64,000 nucleotides of DNA from Dendrolimus kikuchii. Taxonomy: Eukaryota > Arthropoda > Insecta > Lepidoptera > Lasiocampidae. Below, one piece after another: positions 1 through 13,325 of the stretch. Positions within the stretch are counted from its first letter, which is position 1, and each line of letters opens with the position of its first letter. The DNA lies in contig CM034394.1 of assembly GCA_019925095.2 (NCBI GenBank), positions 9,684,272 to 9,748,271 of the forward strand. Reading direction: 5' to 3'. The position numbers and the translations under genes were made by a program. The notes under the pieces are model-generated. The model was not told the origin of the DNA. It worked only from the letters and a program-made list of their open reading frames with translations, and did no database searches.

Positions 1-2444
1 TAACTCCACATTGGCACTTGAGATTAGTTGTAGAAAGCGTATTACCCGATTTTGTATGGCAACTAAGAATAAGACGTAATCTTTATTGTCAAAAAGTCAA
101 ATTTACATTATTTATATTACTTAGTGGTTCCAAACTAGGCGAAGCCTGTATTTAGGAGACCAATGTTGATGTTTATAACCACTATTAATTAGTAATTTCA
201 CAAATTATAACATGCCTCTTTCATAATAAATAAAGTATAACAGAAAATAAAAGAAAGGGGCTACTTTTACACGCTACTTTTCGAAGTGCATAAAAAACCA
301 GAGAGCAATGAATTCATAGAAAAATTCTGTACCATGTATGTAATTATGATATGAATAATATTTTACTAAATGCAGGCTTACACATTATTTTATAAAGGGA
401 ATATTAAGGCTAACACACTCGCGTCTCCTTTCAATGACGCTGATTCGAATCTTAGCAGGGGAGCAAGCATCACTTAGGCGCCTTAGGTGGTTTTTTAGTT
501 AAAATACGTAGGTAATTACTTGATATTCATCCGTACACGCGCATACGCATACAATAAAAAAATATTTTACTGGTAACACGTGGTAATTGCAGTAGTAACA
601 CGCATGTTTGCGGTTAACGCAACTCTTTTAATTACATTTGACATAATTACACACACGACGTAAAATGAATGACGTCATTCGCCTTACGTCAATCATCAAA
701 ATAACTACTTAATATATAAATAAAATAAAAATATTTTTTGTATGTTTGTCCTCTATGCGTTCCTAAACCATTCATGAGATTGTGATTGGGAAGGTTTTTA
801 TACCTAAAAAACAGAATATATAACGAAACCATTTTTTTACTTTACGTGACATTGCAACGCATTCCGGGTGCAGCTAGTTTCTCCATAAATCAAAAATACA
901 TATAAAGCCTATGAATTACAAAATATACTAACAGAATTCAAAGCAAGTCTCTGTTTTATCACTACACTATCCCACAATCTATGCATTCTTGTGGTTTACT
1001 CTTTACTAAGCAACAATCACACTTTCCGATTTGGGCTTTGATAGTAATTTCAATTTATTTCTAGATGTGTTATCTATCATAAAAATATTATTATACACTT
1101 AAAAAAATAGAAGATATAACAAATTTTATTAATTACAATTTTATTGTATTCCTAACGCCATCTATCAAAAATTATAAAACCAATATGACATGTGTAATAT
1201 CAAATTAACTGTTACTACTAACGCCATCTGTTCAAAAACTAAAGAACTAATATCGATCAAAAAATAAATAATCACTAATTAATTAATTAATTATTACTAG
1301 GTAGAAAACTTCGCGAGCCCTCCAAAACACCGCTTTTTGCTAGTATAATACCAAATCAATACATATATTGCGTTACGAAAATTACATAAGCAGTTCACCT
1401 GCCTTCACAAGGATTCGAATTCACGTCAATTAAATGAAACATAGGCGCCTTAAGCATCACGACTTATATCATCATCCACTATTAACACATTAATCGAAAA
1501 GTTGTTTGCACCCTACTCTAAAAACACTCAGATAGGCCGAGTTATTACATACGGATTATGTTATTAAGCTGTTTGCTACGGCAAACCCAAGATAATAAGG
1601 TACTAATTGGATTAAAGATTAGAAAACTATACAAGATTATTTTGTTCATTACTGAAGTATAGCAAACAGGCTGACAACCCACCTCGTGGAAAGTAGTTTT
1701 CGTGGTCTAGATATCTTCAATACCAACACCAACAATTGTTGCCACCAAAATGCTGCCGGCTTCGAAAACAGATCTATGAAAAACATTGCAGAATAAAAGT
1801 TATATATTAAACTTTTACATTTTATTACATTAGCGTTAAAATGATACTCACAATTTAATACTATGTAAATACCAATTTCTTTTCTTTCGTCATCTTTAAA
1901 TTATTTAGGTTCGGCACAATATATCTTTTCCTTCCATACTCCTCCATTCTGACATACGTCCTTTGTCACACCACAAATCATCATATATTCTTTCAAACGA
2001 TACATTCATCTATTTTTTGGTCTACCTTTATCAATGATCAATCTTGCAGTTTAAGATTCTTGTTATCACGTGACTTTTATCCATCCGCACTACATGTAAT
2101 ACTAAATAGTAATTAATCAATGTGATGTAATATGATATGTCAACCCAATTTAATCAATTTGGTTGAAAAGCGCAAAACTGAAAGGACACGACAGTACACA
2201 AGATGTGATCACTTTGGTCGATTCATCCGAATTGAAAGACAGGTATAAACCATCTAATATCGGCTTTACCTAAATAACACTACTCGTATTATCTCGAAAA
2301 CTGTTCATTTTTATTTAATATCGATTATTCATTCAATTCCTTGTTTGTCGGTTCGAATGAAAATCTGACATTGTTTCTAAACTTTTTGATTTAAAATTTG
2401 ATACATAGCTCAGATTTGAACACCTATGGCAAGACATAAAGATG
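1..2444. other. Non-coding, AT-rich
   Basis: No gene recognised. Contains SINE-like B-box pieces near 430-460 and 1405-1425 and a LINE-like remnant about 1915-2060 (ccatactcctccattctgac). Confidence 0.6.
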
Positions 2445-2735
2445 AATAAGAATAAATTTTTTTAAAGGTTTTTAAATACAAGCTTTTGAGATCCTGGATA
2501 TCATGTAGCAGCAGAGTGCTAGCCAAGTTAAGTAAAACGAGCCCAAACACCACGGGTCTATCTTGTTTAGTATAAGAGTTCCTATAGCCACCTTCCGACT
2601 CCATCATCAGATTAGCTCCATGGTACCATATTATTCCATTGTCACGCGATTTACATATGCGTGCAAAATTTCAGCTCAATCGAAACCCGGGAAGTTGGTC
2701 AAATTTAACTTGCAAGATTCCACCCGAACTTACAT
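2445..2735 (-). repeat. Dispersed repeat, copy 1
   Basis: The complement of 61125-61410 over about 290 bp (shared: ggtaccatggagctgatctg region, cacgggtctatctt, aagcttttgagatcctg). The matching open frames in both copies are repeat-borne. Confidence 0.7.
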
Positions 2736-2759
2736 ACTTACATCCATTGCAAGTTAAAT

Positions 2760-3448
2760 AAAAGCTTGTAAAAATAGAACGAGAAAGAAATATATATCTT
2801 GGGATACAATACAGAATTATTACTGAGATGATGAACGAAAGTCGTAGAGGGCTTTTGGAAAATCAGAAATATGTAGCTGAAAAGTAGACACTGCACTAAT
2901 CATGAATATAAAGAAAACAAAATGCTTTAGAAATTTATATTCGATTGCTTTCCTTCAGCTCGACTTTAGTAATTAATATTCTACAGGTTTCGTATAATGA
3001 TGACTACAGCAAGGTCTGAAAGAAGTGCCTTGGTGCAAGGGCACACCTACTTGACAGAATGCCAACTATCGACCGACGAGCTGATGGCTCACACTTGTCA
3101 ATGTCAACAAGCACTTATGCAATTCATTATCACTTTGCTATAATTAAATTCAGCCACGTTACTCACGGTCAAAATTCTCGTGTAAGTAACGCAAAAGTTT
3201 GAAAAAATACTTTAGTCTACACCCAGCGCATTACATCTTTCAACACATCATCATAATATTAAGGAAGGCTAGGTCAAACCCAAATTGTTGTTAATGGAAA
3301 AAAGCGCACATTAGTAGTGTATATTTATTTGTAGATATTCAAGAGTAAGGCAAGCGGAGTATCGAGACATGTGGCGCAAACTTAGGGTGGACTATGTCTA
3401 ACAATGGATTGCATTTAAGAAAGACGGTTGAAAATGCTTTGTGATTAT
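2760..3448. other. Non-coding
   Basis: AT-rich sequence between repeats; nothing recognised. Confidence 0.6.
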
Positions 3449-3700
3449 AATCGTCGTCGTCGTCAGCCAATCGCAATCCACTGCTGGACATAGCCGCCCC
3501 AAGTCGGCGCCAACCATCCCTGTCATCTGATTTCTTCATGCAGCGTCTACTGGCGACCTTGCGCAGGTCGTCAGTCCATCAGGCTGGAGGACGTTCGACA
3601 CTACGTTTACCAAGATCCACTCCGGGACTCGTCTGATTCATCGGCCATCAGTCCTGCAGTGGGCACATCTGCCGCAGGACTTGCCACTTCAATATTCTAA
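3449..3700 (-). mobile_element. RTE-like LINE 3' remnant
   Basis: On the - strand reads MKKSDDRDGWRRLGA and related end sequence (rc of cagccaatcgcaatccactg). The closest relative in the window is 33344-33500. Confidence 0.6.
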
Positions 3701-3817
3701 TTTTACTAACTATGCCACTTACCTTGGATGGCTTACGGATACTCTAATTTCTAATTCTATCCATAAAATAAACACTCAATATTGCTCGCTCTATAGCCTG
3801 CTGAGCGACTTCAAACT

Positions 3818-4410
3818 TAATAAAACTACGTTTTAACGGTTTTAAGCGCGGTAATTTTATTTGATTTTGGTTTTTCCGACGTTTCGGCCACTTTTCAGTG
3901 GCCGTGATCACGGAAGACAAAGATGTCAAGTGTCAACGAGTATTGTTAAAGTTTTATTTAGCCTAGGCTTAGCAAAAACCAGCTGCCAGACCTCAAGACA
4001 CTGTGAGCTCTTTCTGCGTACAACGGAACACAAACCAACTTGACTGATAATTACTTTTATTTTTCCTTCCACCCATTTTAATATTATATAAAATTATTAG
4101 AGCTAGGCATGTTTGCTGAAGAGTTTCTTGCGCCGCTTCTTCTCTTCAAGCCATAACATGTTGCGAAGCGGTAGTAAATTAGATTAGGCTCCCATAGAGT
4201 AAATAATAACCATAAACAAAATTAAAAATAAAATTAAATAATTAAAATTAATAAGTTGGCGGTAGGCTAAATAAAACTTTAACAATACTCGTTGACACTT
4301 GACATCTTTGTCTTCCGTGATCACGGCCACTGAAAAGTGGCCGAAACGTCGGAAAAACCAAAATCAAATAAAATTACCGCGCTTAAAACCGTTAAAACGT
4401 AGTTTTATTA
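3818..4410. mobile_element. Foldback element with 147-bp TIRs, copy 1
   Basis: Inverted arms 3818-3964 and 4264-4410, nearly identical. The outer end is taataaaactacgttttaac. Each arm contains two internal short palindromes (ccacttttcagtgg, ccgtgatcacgg). The 300-bp centre carries a LINE-tail-like piece (about 4105-4200, gaagagtttcttgcgccgct). Apparent ORFs over the arms are composition artefacts present in every copy. Confidence 0.85.
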
Positions 4411-4624
4411 TGTATACAAGTCGCGAAAACTTAAGAAAAGACTTCAAACTTGTAGACCAATCCAGCCCCAGTGTCCACTTCTCAGCCCCGTATGTCAGGA
4501 CTGAGTTCTTATTGAGTGATTATAATGTGGCTCAAATCAATATTTTTTATACTTTTAATCAATAGTTGATTTTATTAACATTTTTGCTGTTCCTCTCTAT
4601 ATTTTTACGTTGAATATACATACA

Positions 4625-4760
4625 TATTGTCACGTCCGTTTCCCATTGGGGTAGACAGATCTCCACCTCTTACGATCCTGACACATTTTCGCTTCGTCAA
4701 CTTTCATTAATCTCGTCATACGTACTCGTTTATTTAAAGTGATTTTTACCTGATCTTTCT
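4625..4760 (-). repeat. LINE-tail-like repeat
   Basis: Shares tctcgtcata, gtttatt and gatttttacctg blocks and the order ccattggggtagacagatct with 47495-47640. Probable 3' remnants of one LINE. Confidence 0.45.
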
Positions 4761-5440
4761 TTAAATAACTCCAAATATATAGCATACTTCAATACACTTA
4801 ATATTTTCTAATAAATTACGGCCTCTGTGATTGAGTGACATTCAGAGATTCTAGAGTGGATTCCTGGCATGGTAAATTTCGTAAACGAATTTTCCATTAA
4901 GTATTTGCTATGGTCTGACATCTGGTCCAGAACTGTCTGTTGTATACATAGATATTTTCTTTTCACATATGATCCATAACACAAGCGTATCGAAAACTTA
5001 GAATTATCAGGAACTAGAAAGTACGCTTTTAAAATTTGTTTATGGCACTGCCATTTTTATGCAATAATCATTAAAAAATTTGTAGTATACCTACCTATCT
5101 AAATAATCAAGTAGACGAATTTAGATATGCTCATATAAATAGTTTTTATATCTGATTGAAGAATCTCAGATAAAAAAAACACTATGTAGCAGATCACTAC
5201 CAGCGGGGAGCATGCCCATACACATACATATTTGTTGTGCGAAATATGAGCCAAGCTTCTGATCACGGGTAGTGTCAAAGATTTTCTTACATATGTCTTT
5301 AAAGAAACTCTTACCGATGGACTCCACGGCCCTAATGTTTCAACCTAAAACGGCACAAATATGTAACCTTTTTTTTATATAATGGATAGGTTCGCGTTTG
5401 ACTGACATTGCGCCTGATGTCAGGCGGAAATACAGTCTAA
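4761..5440. other. Non-coding
   Basis: Nothing recognised before the LINE fragment. Confidence 0.6.
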
Positions 5441-5842
5441 GGTGGAGCGCGCTTACCTAGAAGATACCTGTTCACGCGAGACTTGAAGACACCCAGATTG
5501 TATTCTTCGGGAAAAACAGACGACGGTAAAGAGTTCCACTCTTCAGCGGTGCGTATGATATATGGTGCGTTTCGTTCGTACGTCGAGTGCGTACGTCTGC
5601 TTGTCCGGTGGTAAAATAGTGAGGGAGGAACCAATTCATGTAATTCCGTGGCACACTCTCCGAAATCTATCCTATAGAATACCGACAAATTAGCGTCTTT
5701 ACGTCGATGATTTAGGCTCTGAAGCTTCTCGTCGAATACCTTTTCCTAAGGCTCAATATTTTCGCCGTTTGATGTCTTCAACTGAAGCGGTGGCGTTGCC
5801 AGCCCCAAGCGTCTTGATTAGCTTGAGGATATACAACGTGTG
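5441..5842 (-). mobile_element. CR1/Jockey-type LINE, C-terminal ORF fragment
   Basis: The - strand reads SLNHRRKDANLSVFYRIDFG, ..[20 protein letters not shown].., [35 protein letters not shown] and stop. This is the C-terminal tail found after the reverse transcriptase in many insect LINEs. The upstream part of the ORF is missing; the fragment ends where the long-TIR element begins (5841). Confidence 0.82.
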
Positions 5843-8066
5843 TACAGTCAGCGTCTTATAGAAAGAAGCAGCCAAGATGATCAAATAGATAAGAACATCG
5901 AAAGTGATCATTAGTATCGGTACAACCATTGTCGTCTAATAGATCGAATCACCCGTCTTGACCAAATACATCAGTACACCGACAACGCCAAATACATGAG
6001 TACATTCAAGTCACCATTATTATGTTAACAACCATCTCGCCAAAACAAAGAGACACACTAGAAAAATGAACTCTATTCTAAATGTGATTAGTGTCAAATC
6101 GAGATGATTTCATACTAAACCAAAATTGTATTTCGAATTATGTATTTCAAATTGAATTACTTATTGCTAAATTTGCATTGAATGAAAAGCACCTTTCTTT
6201 CCTAATGTGAAATTAATGAAATCAATTCTGAAGACGTTTGAAACTTAAAAAAAACTCCTGATCACAGCAGTGTGATTGACGAAGAGGATGATATGTGCAT
6301 AATAATATTTATTACGTTTAATCGAGGGTAAACACTGGGATTGGAAGTATCACTTATTGACTACTTACAAACATTGTTAAAACTTCTAACCCATAAGGGC
6401 AGAGATCGAATCTTTAGTATTTTTGACTGACCCACCTATGTTTTATTACTAACTCTATGGACACAGAACGATTTCACGTCGATAGATTATAATCTATCGG
6501 GAAATAATGCGTTAAATTGTAAGCAGTTTGTTCCGGTTCACAATATTTCAATAGCTCTCGAGATAGATTAATAACGGCGTTCATTTTAACTTTATAACTA
6601 AGTTGCATTTGGCCACAGTACCTAACTATAATATTATTTCAGATGGAACAGAGATATTAGCCGAGCCCAGCTAACTAAAGATATATTATTAACCTACAAA
6701 TTTTATAAATAGTCTCAAGTTCCTGTTTCTAACCAGATATTTCAGTTCTCTTAATTAAATCAGGTTTTTCATACTTTTGTTTACATTCTTTAATACTTGA
6801 TGACACTGCTTTTCAGCTTTGAGTTTTCGTTTTTACTAAATACTAACTGTCTTATTCATAGAGAGTTAGAGTAAGTTTGAACGCTTCTTTAACCACCATA
6901 AAGAACTGTTCAAACATACTTGACTATCAAATGTATCATCATCATGGAAACGCGAAGGAAGTTTCGCGGGCAGACGATAGTCTATAATATTATAATATGC
7001 TAAATATGTCGTCTTTCTACATTGAAGTTATTAAAAAAAACACAATTGGAATGGACTATATAAACGATGGAAACACGATGATTTTTTTTAGATTTCTTGT
7101 CTGTTAGTCGGTTTTTCTGTTTGTTCGGGATTTACGTAAAAACTACTAGGCCGATTGCGATTCGATTTTCGCTGATCGTGAGCAAATTCTCACACTTAAA
7201 TTCTGCGCTACCTTTTATTCCGGAATCGCACGGGAAATTTTCCGGGAACGGTTTAAAGAGGCCAGAATAAAAAAAAGGTTTCTTATTTCGATGCGATGTT
7301 TTTACTCATTGATAAAATAGTGAGGGAGGAACCAATTCATGTAATTCCGTGGCACACTCTCCGAAATCTATCCTATAGAATACCGACAAATTAGCGTCTT
7401 TACGTCGATGATTTAGGCTCTGAAGCTTCTCGTCGAATACCTTTTCCTAAGGCTCAATATTTTCGCCGTTTGATGTCTTCAACTGAAGCGGTGGCGTTGC
7501 CAGCCCCAAGCGTCTTGATTAGCTTGAGGATATACAACGTGTGATTTTATCTGCCGATATTTATTTTATTACTTATTTATTATTTGATAATAATTTCTAC
7601 CTAACTAAATAACAAATCCAAACATAACCATTAATAACTTTTATGGATTCATGTATTGTCATATTAAATATTTATTCAATTTTACATATTGATAAAATAA
7701 CTTTAATCTTTGCTATCTAAGTAATGAAAATGAAGTCGAAGGCAAATACTAGTTACGTTATAAAAATGAAAAAGATTTTTATAACAGTAATAGTATGAAA
7801 TCATCTCGATTTGACACTAATCACATTTAGAATAGAGTTCATTTTTCTAGTGTGTCTCTTTGTTTTGGCGAGATGGTTGTTAACATTTAATGGTGACTTG
7901 ACTGTACTCATGTATTTGGCGTTGTCGGTGTACTGATGTATTTGGTCAAGACGGGTGATTCGATCTATTAGACGACAATGGTTGTACCGATACTAATGAT
8001 CACTTTCGATGTTCTTATCTATTTGATCATCTTGGCTGCTTCTTTCTATAAGACGCTGACTGTACA
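5841..8066. mobile_element. Long-TIR DNA element, non-autonomous, with captured LINE segment
   Basis: Two near-identical inverted arms: 5841-6119 and 7793-8066 (about 275 bp; outer ends tgtacagtcagcgtcttata and its complement). Between them lie 1.2 kb without long ORFs, a Helitron-like piece (about 7080-7312), and a 231-bp segment (7313-7543) identical to the sequence just outside the left end (5612-5842). No transposase was seen. A related partial copy lies in the Grd gene at 34061-34625. The superfamily is not recognised, and a target duplication is not clear. Confidence 0.8.
6976..7312 (+). mobile_element. Helitron-like repeat, 5' part, inside the long-TIR element
   Basis: Starts tctataatattataatatgc and shares the ccgattgcgattcgattttc, cgctgatcg and gggaattt blocks. 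It stops at the border of the captured 231-bp segment (7313). Confidence 0.55.
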
Positions 8067-10656
8067 TACCTCAAAACCAAAATTAACACTATAAAATTCC
8101 TTATTCCGTAAACTTCGAGAAATTTATTTGAAACTTTTCAACATAAATCGATACCTTAGCCGTAAAATTCTTTATGAAATTGTTTTCAAGTTATTGTAAT
8201 TTAGACCATATCTAGACATTTCTTTTATAACTTTCAAATAATGTAAACGTTGCCATTTAAAGATGTCAGTCGTGATAATTGCTTAAGATAAAATAGAAAT
8301 CTTTAAAAAGCTATCATTCAACCCGAATGGCGCGTCATCGCACTGAGCTGGTGACAGCGGCGGACTTGCAAATTGTCGGCCTGTGAGCGATGGCTTTTAT
8401 ATTTTTCCATTCGACATAAAAATATGGCAGATACTCTTCATCAATCTTATTAACTGGTGGGAAATCTATTTTCGAGGTTGGCGAGATATACATGTGATTA
8501 CATTTTCAGGATTAATTCACTCTCAATCGTACTCAAGTTTCAGTATTTCAGTATATTAGTCCAAATTTGTCTCATTGTTAATCTAAAACAACTATTTGTC
8601 AGAGAGATAGTATACCCGCGCACCCTTTGCAATGGCCGCTTCCTACATTTATCTTACTATTCATTCACTTGCCTTACCGTGGGTACATTTTTGACATTAC
8701 TTTTATGGAGCTTATGGTAAATTTTAACCGCTCGTTAGGAATCGGCCACAGTACCGATTGGTGAGTTTCATACACCGTAATCTCGATCAGTTTAGATTAC
8801 ACCTAATATGAAAAAATCACGATAGGTTTCCGCACGGTCGGCGTGCTTTCCTTCGTCGACGGTACGTGGTAATTATAACAATATACAAGGTAAGCCAGAA
8901 AAAAAATCGGGTCTTTGATTAAGAATAGAAATTAATTTATCAGCTAAGGTTATGCTCGACTTCAAGTAGTAGTATCCGCTAACTGTTGCCCTTAATACAT
9001 AAAGTAAAAGAAGGGGGGAAATGGGATTCGTGGTTGAATGGGTTAAAGAATGACTTGAAGAAGAGATTTGTAGTGTGACAAAGGAATTATACCAGAATAG
9101 AAATTAAGAAAGAAAGAAAGTCATATTTTAATCAGAACAAAAACAATACAGAGTATTATCAAACTGTAAAACAATAGAAACCGAATAAGCCCTAAAATTG
9201 GACCCAGTCTCAGCTCTCGCTGTTCTCCTCCTGGGACAAGCAAGTGAAGTCACAAATGACAATACAACACACATAATAATACATGATGTACAATGGAGTT
9301 AAATAGATTATTATAAGAGGAAAAGACCCCACATACTCGGAAAAAAATAAAAGAAAAAAGAGGTAATTTTAATATTTATAACTTTTTTTTCATATATTTC
9401 ATTTCAGATAATTTTCATATATTAGTTTTATTTCATATAAGGTTTCAAAAGTTTGAAACACGAGAATTTCATTTTGTTCAAATCAAACCAGGCTTGTAGG
9501 AGCCTTTGTGATGCTTCTAAAGGCTTTCTCGATTTCAAATGAAAATATTATCTTGTAAACGAACTCTCCGTACTTGTATTACAACATAACGGTGGCCGCC
9601 GTGACCGAAACCTATTAAGAGAAGTATTAATTTATATGTTACATACGTTTATTACTATAGTCTGCTTTTGCTCTTCTTGATTTGAATTTATTTTCACAAA
9701 ATAATCCGTTATCATTTTTAAAATATTCACAGAAATTAAAAACTCTTTGTGAAGATCAGATGAGGTTTCCCCTATTTGCAATTCATCTCCTTAATCATAA
9801 ACCTGACTGAATTAGTGGCTCGCGTCGAGCCCTTGATTTGATCAAAAATTTAATTTCTTTAGACTTCACAATTGTTTTGTCTTCGAATATCACTGGCCTT
9901 GTCAACGGGACGGCGAAGATTTATCATCACACAAATTACGATGTTTTTTTACCTTTATGAAGTTGTATATCATGAATATGGTTCTTTTCTATAATTACTT
10001 TCAAAATGGAAATAAGAAAATTAAACATTTTTAGAATTTTATTTTAGTTATTTATAAGTTTTATTTAAATTTCATCAATAATAGAATTATGCGATAGAAA
10101 TAGACATCGTGAGTCGTGACGGCTTAGTTCCTAAAGGTATCGCGTCCCATTTATTCACCATGAATTTGAATCCTCGCAAAAACCATGCACTATTTTAGCA
10201 GTTATGTGACCATTGACCAAATCTGCAATTTGTCACAATTATAAGCTGACGATATTGGAAAACATCGCATGGAAACTTAAAACAGAAAAGGCTCGTGCCC
10301 AAATGTTGTGTAGACTGATATTACATAAATCTTACTTGAATACGCTTATATAATTCTATCTGACGTGACAGAGCCATGTTGTCATTATCTTTATTAGAGC
10401 TCGCTGGGCCGGCTTGATTAGTGTGACATCACGATCTTACAGAATATCGACATGAAACGGTTAGCTTTGAGTCAATCGTGTTTCTGAGAGTTCCAATGGC
10501 CCACTACCCACTCCACTATCCCATATTGCCTTTTTTTATACAGGAGAAATCCGATTGAAAACCATAGTCTGCGCGAGGGGATAAGGTCACGGCCCGTGTA
10601 ATTCACCAGGTTGCTGTGGCACTAGCACCGCACGTATGAAGTGCTAATGTCACGCC
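8067..10656. other. Non-coding
   Basis: The open frame 8457-8720 lies in a piece resembling 17562-17790 (gccgcttcctacatttatc / gccatttcctatatgttgc), so it is probably repeat-borne. No gene seen. Confidence 0.55.
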
Positions 10657-10669
10657 GTAGTTAGGGATA

Positions 10670-10865
10670 TATACATACATACATAACCACACGCCAGTTC
10701 CCTTGCGGGGTAGGCACGAACAACAGAGCGCCATTCAGGCTTATTCTTACACACCTCACTTGCTTCGTTGACATTCATAGCTCTTGTCATGCACGCCCGT
10801 CTGTTCTTAAGGCTCCTGACATCACCTTCTGCTAGTATACGATCAATTTGATCATGGAAGGATAG
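10670..10865 (-). mobile_element. RTE-like LINE 3' tail with (ATGT)n, copy a
   Basis: 5'-truncated retroelement end. The - strand reads HDQIDRILAEGDVRSLKNRR, then CMTRAMNVNEASEVCKNKPE, ending AYPARELA and a (TATG)n tail. It is flanked by a 13-bp target duplication gtagttagggata at 10657-10669 and 10866-10878. Confidence 0.88.
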
Positions 10866-10879
10866 GTAGTTAGGGATAC

Positions 10880-11175
10880 CCACTAAAACCCTTGTCCGAT
10901 CCTCGAACGTCCCTTATCCGGGCTGTGGGCTCGCTTGCGCATTCATATCCAGCCCTGACGGACGACGGCCGGTTCTTTTACGGACTAGCCACACCATTTG
11001 CTAGCCGGAGAGCTGGATCTCCCCAGGTACCTCGGCTCTCACCTTTAGGTGAGATGAGGCACGCGAATCGGCGCGGTCCCTCCTCTCCGGCCTTTATGTG
11101 CGGGTGGATCCGGTTTCCCCGCCGGTTGCACGCATCCCATCTTGCCTATCCATTCTGTTTATTACATTTCCTTTA
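10880..11175 (+). repeat. GC-rich repeat fragment, LINE-like
   Basis: An island of GC-rich DNA open in one frame (QVPRLSPLGEMRHANRRGP) directly after LINE copy a. The wording (cgggtggatccggtttcc) is like a widespread lepidopteran repeat. I do not take it as a host gene. Confidence 0.4.
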
Positions 11176-11187
11176 GCCCATACTAAA

Positions 11188-11305
11188 TGCGAGCAAAGAG
11201 TTGGCTTCGCCCCTGGTGTTGCAAACGTCAATAGGCAACGGTAATCACTTTCCATTGAGTGGGCCATCTGCCTGTTTGCCAGCTTCGCAGTGAAATATAA
11301 AATCA
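11188..11305 (+). repeat. SINE-like family A, 3' half
   Basis: ctggtgttgcaaacgtcaat, then cactttccattgagtgggcc; matches 36335-36425. Confidence 0.6.
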
Positions 11306-11309
11306 AATG

Positions 11310-13120
11310 ATTACCAAAAAATTGGTACCTGTTCATAAAATGTTCGGGACGAATTTTTCATTCCGTTGTGTTTCGGTTAAGTGGCCCATCTGTACGTTGT
11401 CTTCATAACTGTAACCGCTACACAAAACTCCACTCCCAATGGAATATACCCTTTTCTTCTCTGAAAACAAATACCTATGTCCGCCACCCTAACCGTCTGC
11501 CGCTACTGTATAATATTCTAATAATACCTACATACAACGACTGCAGTAGGCACAAGAAGGATACCTCGCAAACTTTTTTGTTTTCCATTTTCGGACTGCA
11601 TGAATTGTTTTAGGTACGTATTGGGCCAAGAGAATAAATGTATATTCTATGTTCAATATTGTGATTCAGGCTGTTCTTGTACAAATTTGCATTAGGATCA
11701 GCCCTAAAGAGATTTATGGAGTGTTTTATAAATGAATACAGTTTAACAACGGCTAGTTCCTCCTAACGGCTCCTTACCTTTTTCTTTATTTTACTCTGTC
11801 AGCTATAGACAAGAAAGACAAACGTTATTGATTGAAAGCTGTTGCCAAGTTGTGATGTTGCAAAATGAACAATGCATTTACATTTTATGAAACCATAGCT
11901 TTGGCCAATAATACCTCATCATAATTGGTACAATATGATGATGTTTTCAACATAACTCGCGCTCAATCAAGTCATGAAGACAGTGTACTAATTTAGCAGT
12001 TCGGGCATATAAACTTAATATAATATTAATTTAAGGAAATAAAAACAAGATAGATCTTATGCAAGTGGAAGACATGCATCCTGAAGGTATTGGAAGCATA
12101 ATGCTACACCACAAACTGAAATAATTGTCAAACGACAGAGGCGAACTCATAGATGTAACTAATTTGTCTTCATCCTTTTTTGAAAGTTGTCTAAAGTTTG
12201 TCGTATATCTGATTAGACAAATCAACAAGCACAGCTACAATTGATGTATCGTTACAAATTCCCTTATTTTTATTGGATACTGCCTTTCAACGGACACAAG
12301 TACTCTCGTAACCAACGTCTTTTGCACAGTCCGACTGCACCGTGAACTCATATCTAAAGATCATGTGCTGCAAAGGGTTCAAATGTTTGATCTTAAATCT
12401 GCAATAGAATTGTACTTGCCATATGTCGGTCACTTCTTAATGGCTTTAGGATATCTGTTGGAGCAAATTGAAAGTGTACATCCTCCATTGCCCTCCGCAG
12501 TTGTGTTAGTGGGTCACCTCTGCGTGTTATCGGATCCTCGTTCACTTTCTCCAGAAAGGCCCAGCTCCCAAATTATTAATCTCATATTTCTAATCAGCAA
12601 TATAATGGTGTTTTTATATGATGTGATTGTTTCATATGACTATGAAGTACCTCTTATAAGTGAATTGGATCGATATATGGGATAGTTATACATGCATGTT
12701 TAAAATATAAGTTTCATCTTCAGGAAACTGGCAATAATATACTTGATGATAATGACTTCGGGTGTGTTTTTGCTTGCAATTTAGGCTTTGTTCAGGATTT
12801 ACCTACAGAATTGAGTTGACACAAATTTTATCTGAGGTCAGATCCTGCCTGAGGTCAAATTATAAAGTAATAAATAAACCCTTCGCAGCGGTTAATTAAT
12901 GAAGAGGGTTTTAAGTAGGAAGAGCTTTGCAAGAGAATTTTAATTGGCTACGTGACAATATTGATATAAGAAAATTAAAACTCTTTTTCAGCTTGAGTAA
13001 GAGATTAGCAATATACACGACCCTAATTTTGCGGAAAATGTCATAAGTTAAAAGTATATTATACCTATAGATCGACCTGCATTATCTGCGGTTAGTTATG
13101 TAAGGAACAAATATCAAGAT
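11310..13120. other. Non-coding, one unexplained 106-codon frame
   Basis: The frame 12365-12685 (MLQRVQMFDLKSAIELYLPY..) matches nothing I know, has hydrophobic stretches and no clear splice context. Sequence around 12040-12200 looks like an old transposon. Confidence 0.45.
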
Positions 13121-13124
13121 ATAC

Positions 13125-13325
13125 CACATTCACCGGGTCGTGGTAGAAGCGATCTCAGAAAGGCTTATCGTCGTGAGGAATGGTACACGCGCCAATATCT
13201 CACTATAGAGGATGCAAAAGACCGCGGGAAGTAAAGAAAAGAAATAAGGAAACAAACCCCAGGATCTGTAGTCGATGCACTGAACACAAATAGGATTTAG
13301 CGCTAAGATGATTATGATAATGATG
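13125..13325 (+). mobile_element. LINE 3' remnant
   Basis: Decayed end of the same general type: gaccgcgggaagtaaagaaa, then a gatgattatgataatgatga tail. No readable ORF remains. Confidence 0.4.

Noticed and set aside
4299..4565. Open frame starting TSLSSVITATEKWPKRRKNQ, found four times in the window
   Set aside because: It is the translation of the foldback element's terminal repeat, present in both arms of both copies; not a gene.
12365..12685. 106-codon open frame as a host gene
   Set aside because: No recognisable domain, no splice context, and old transposon-like sequence beside it; left as unexplained.
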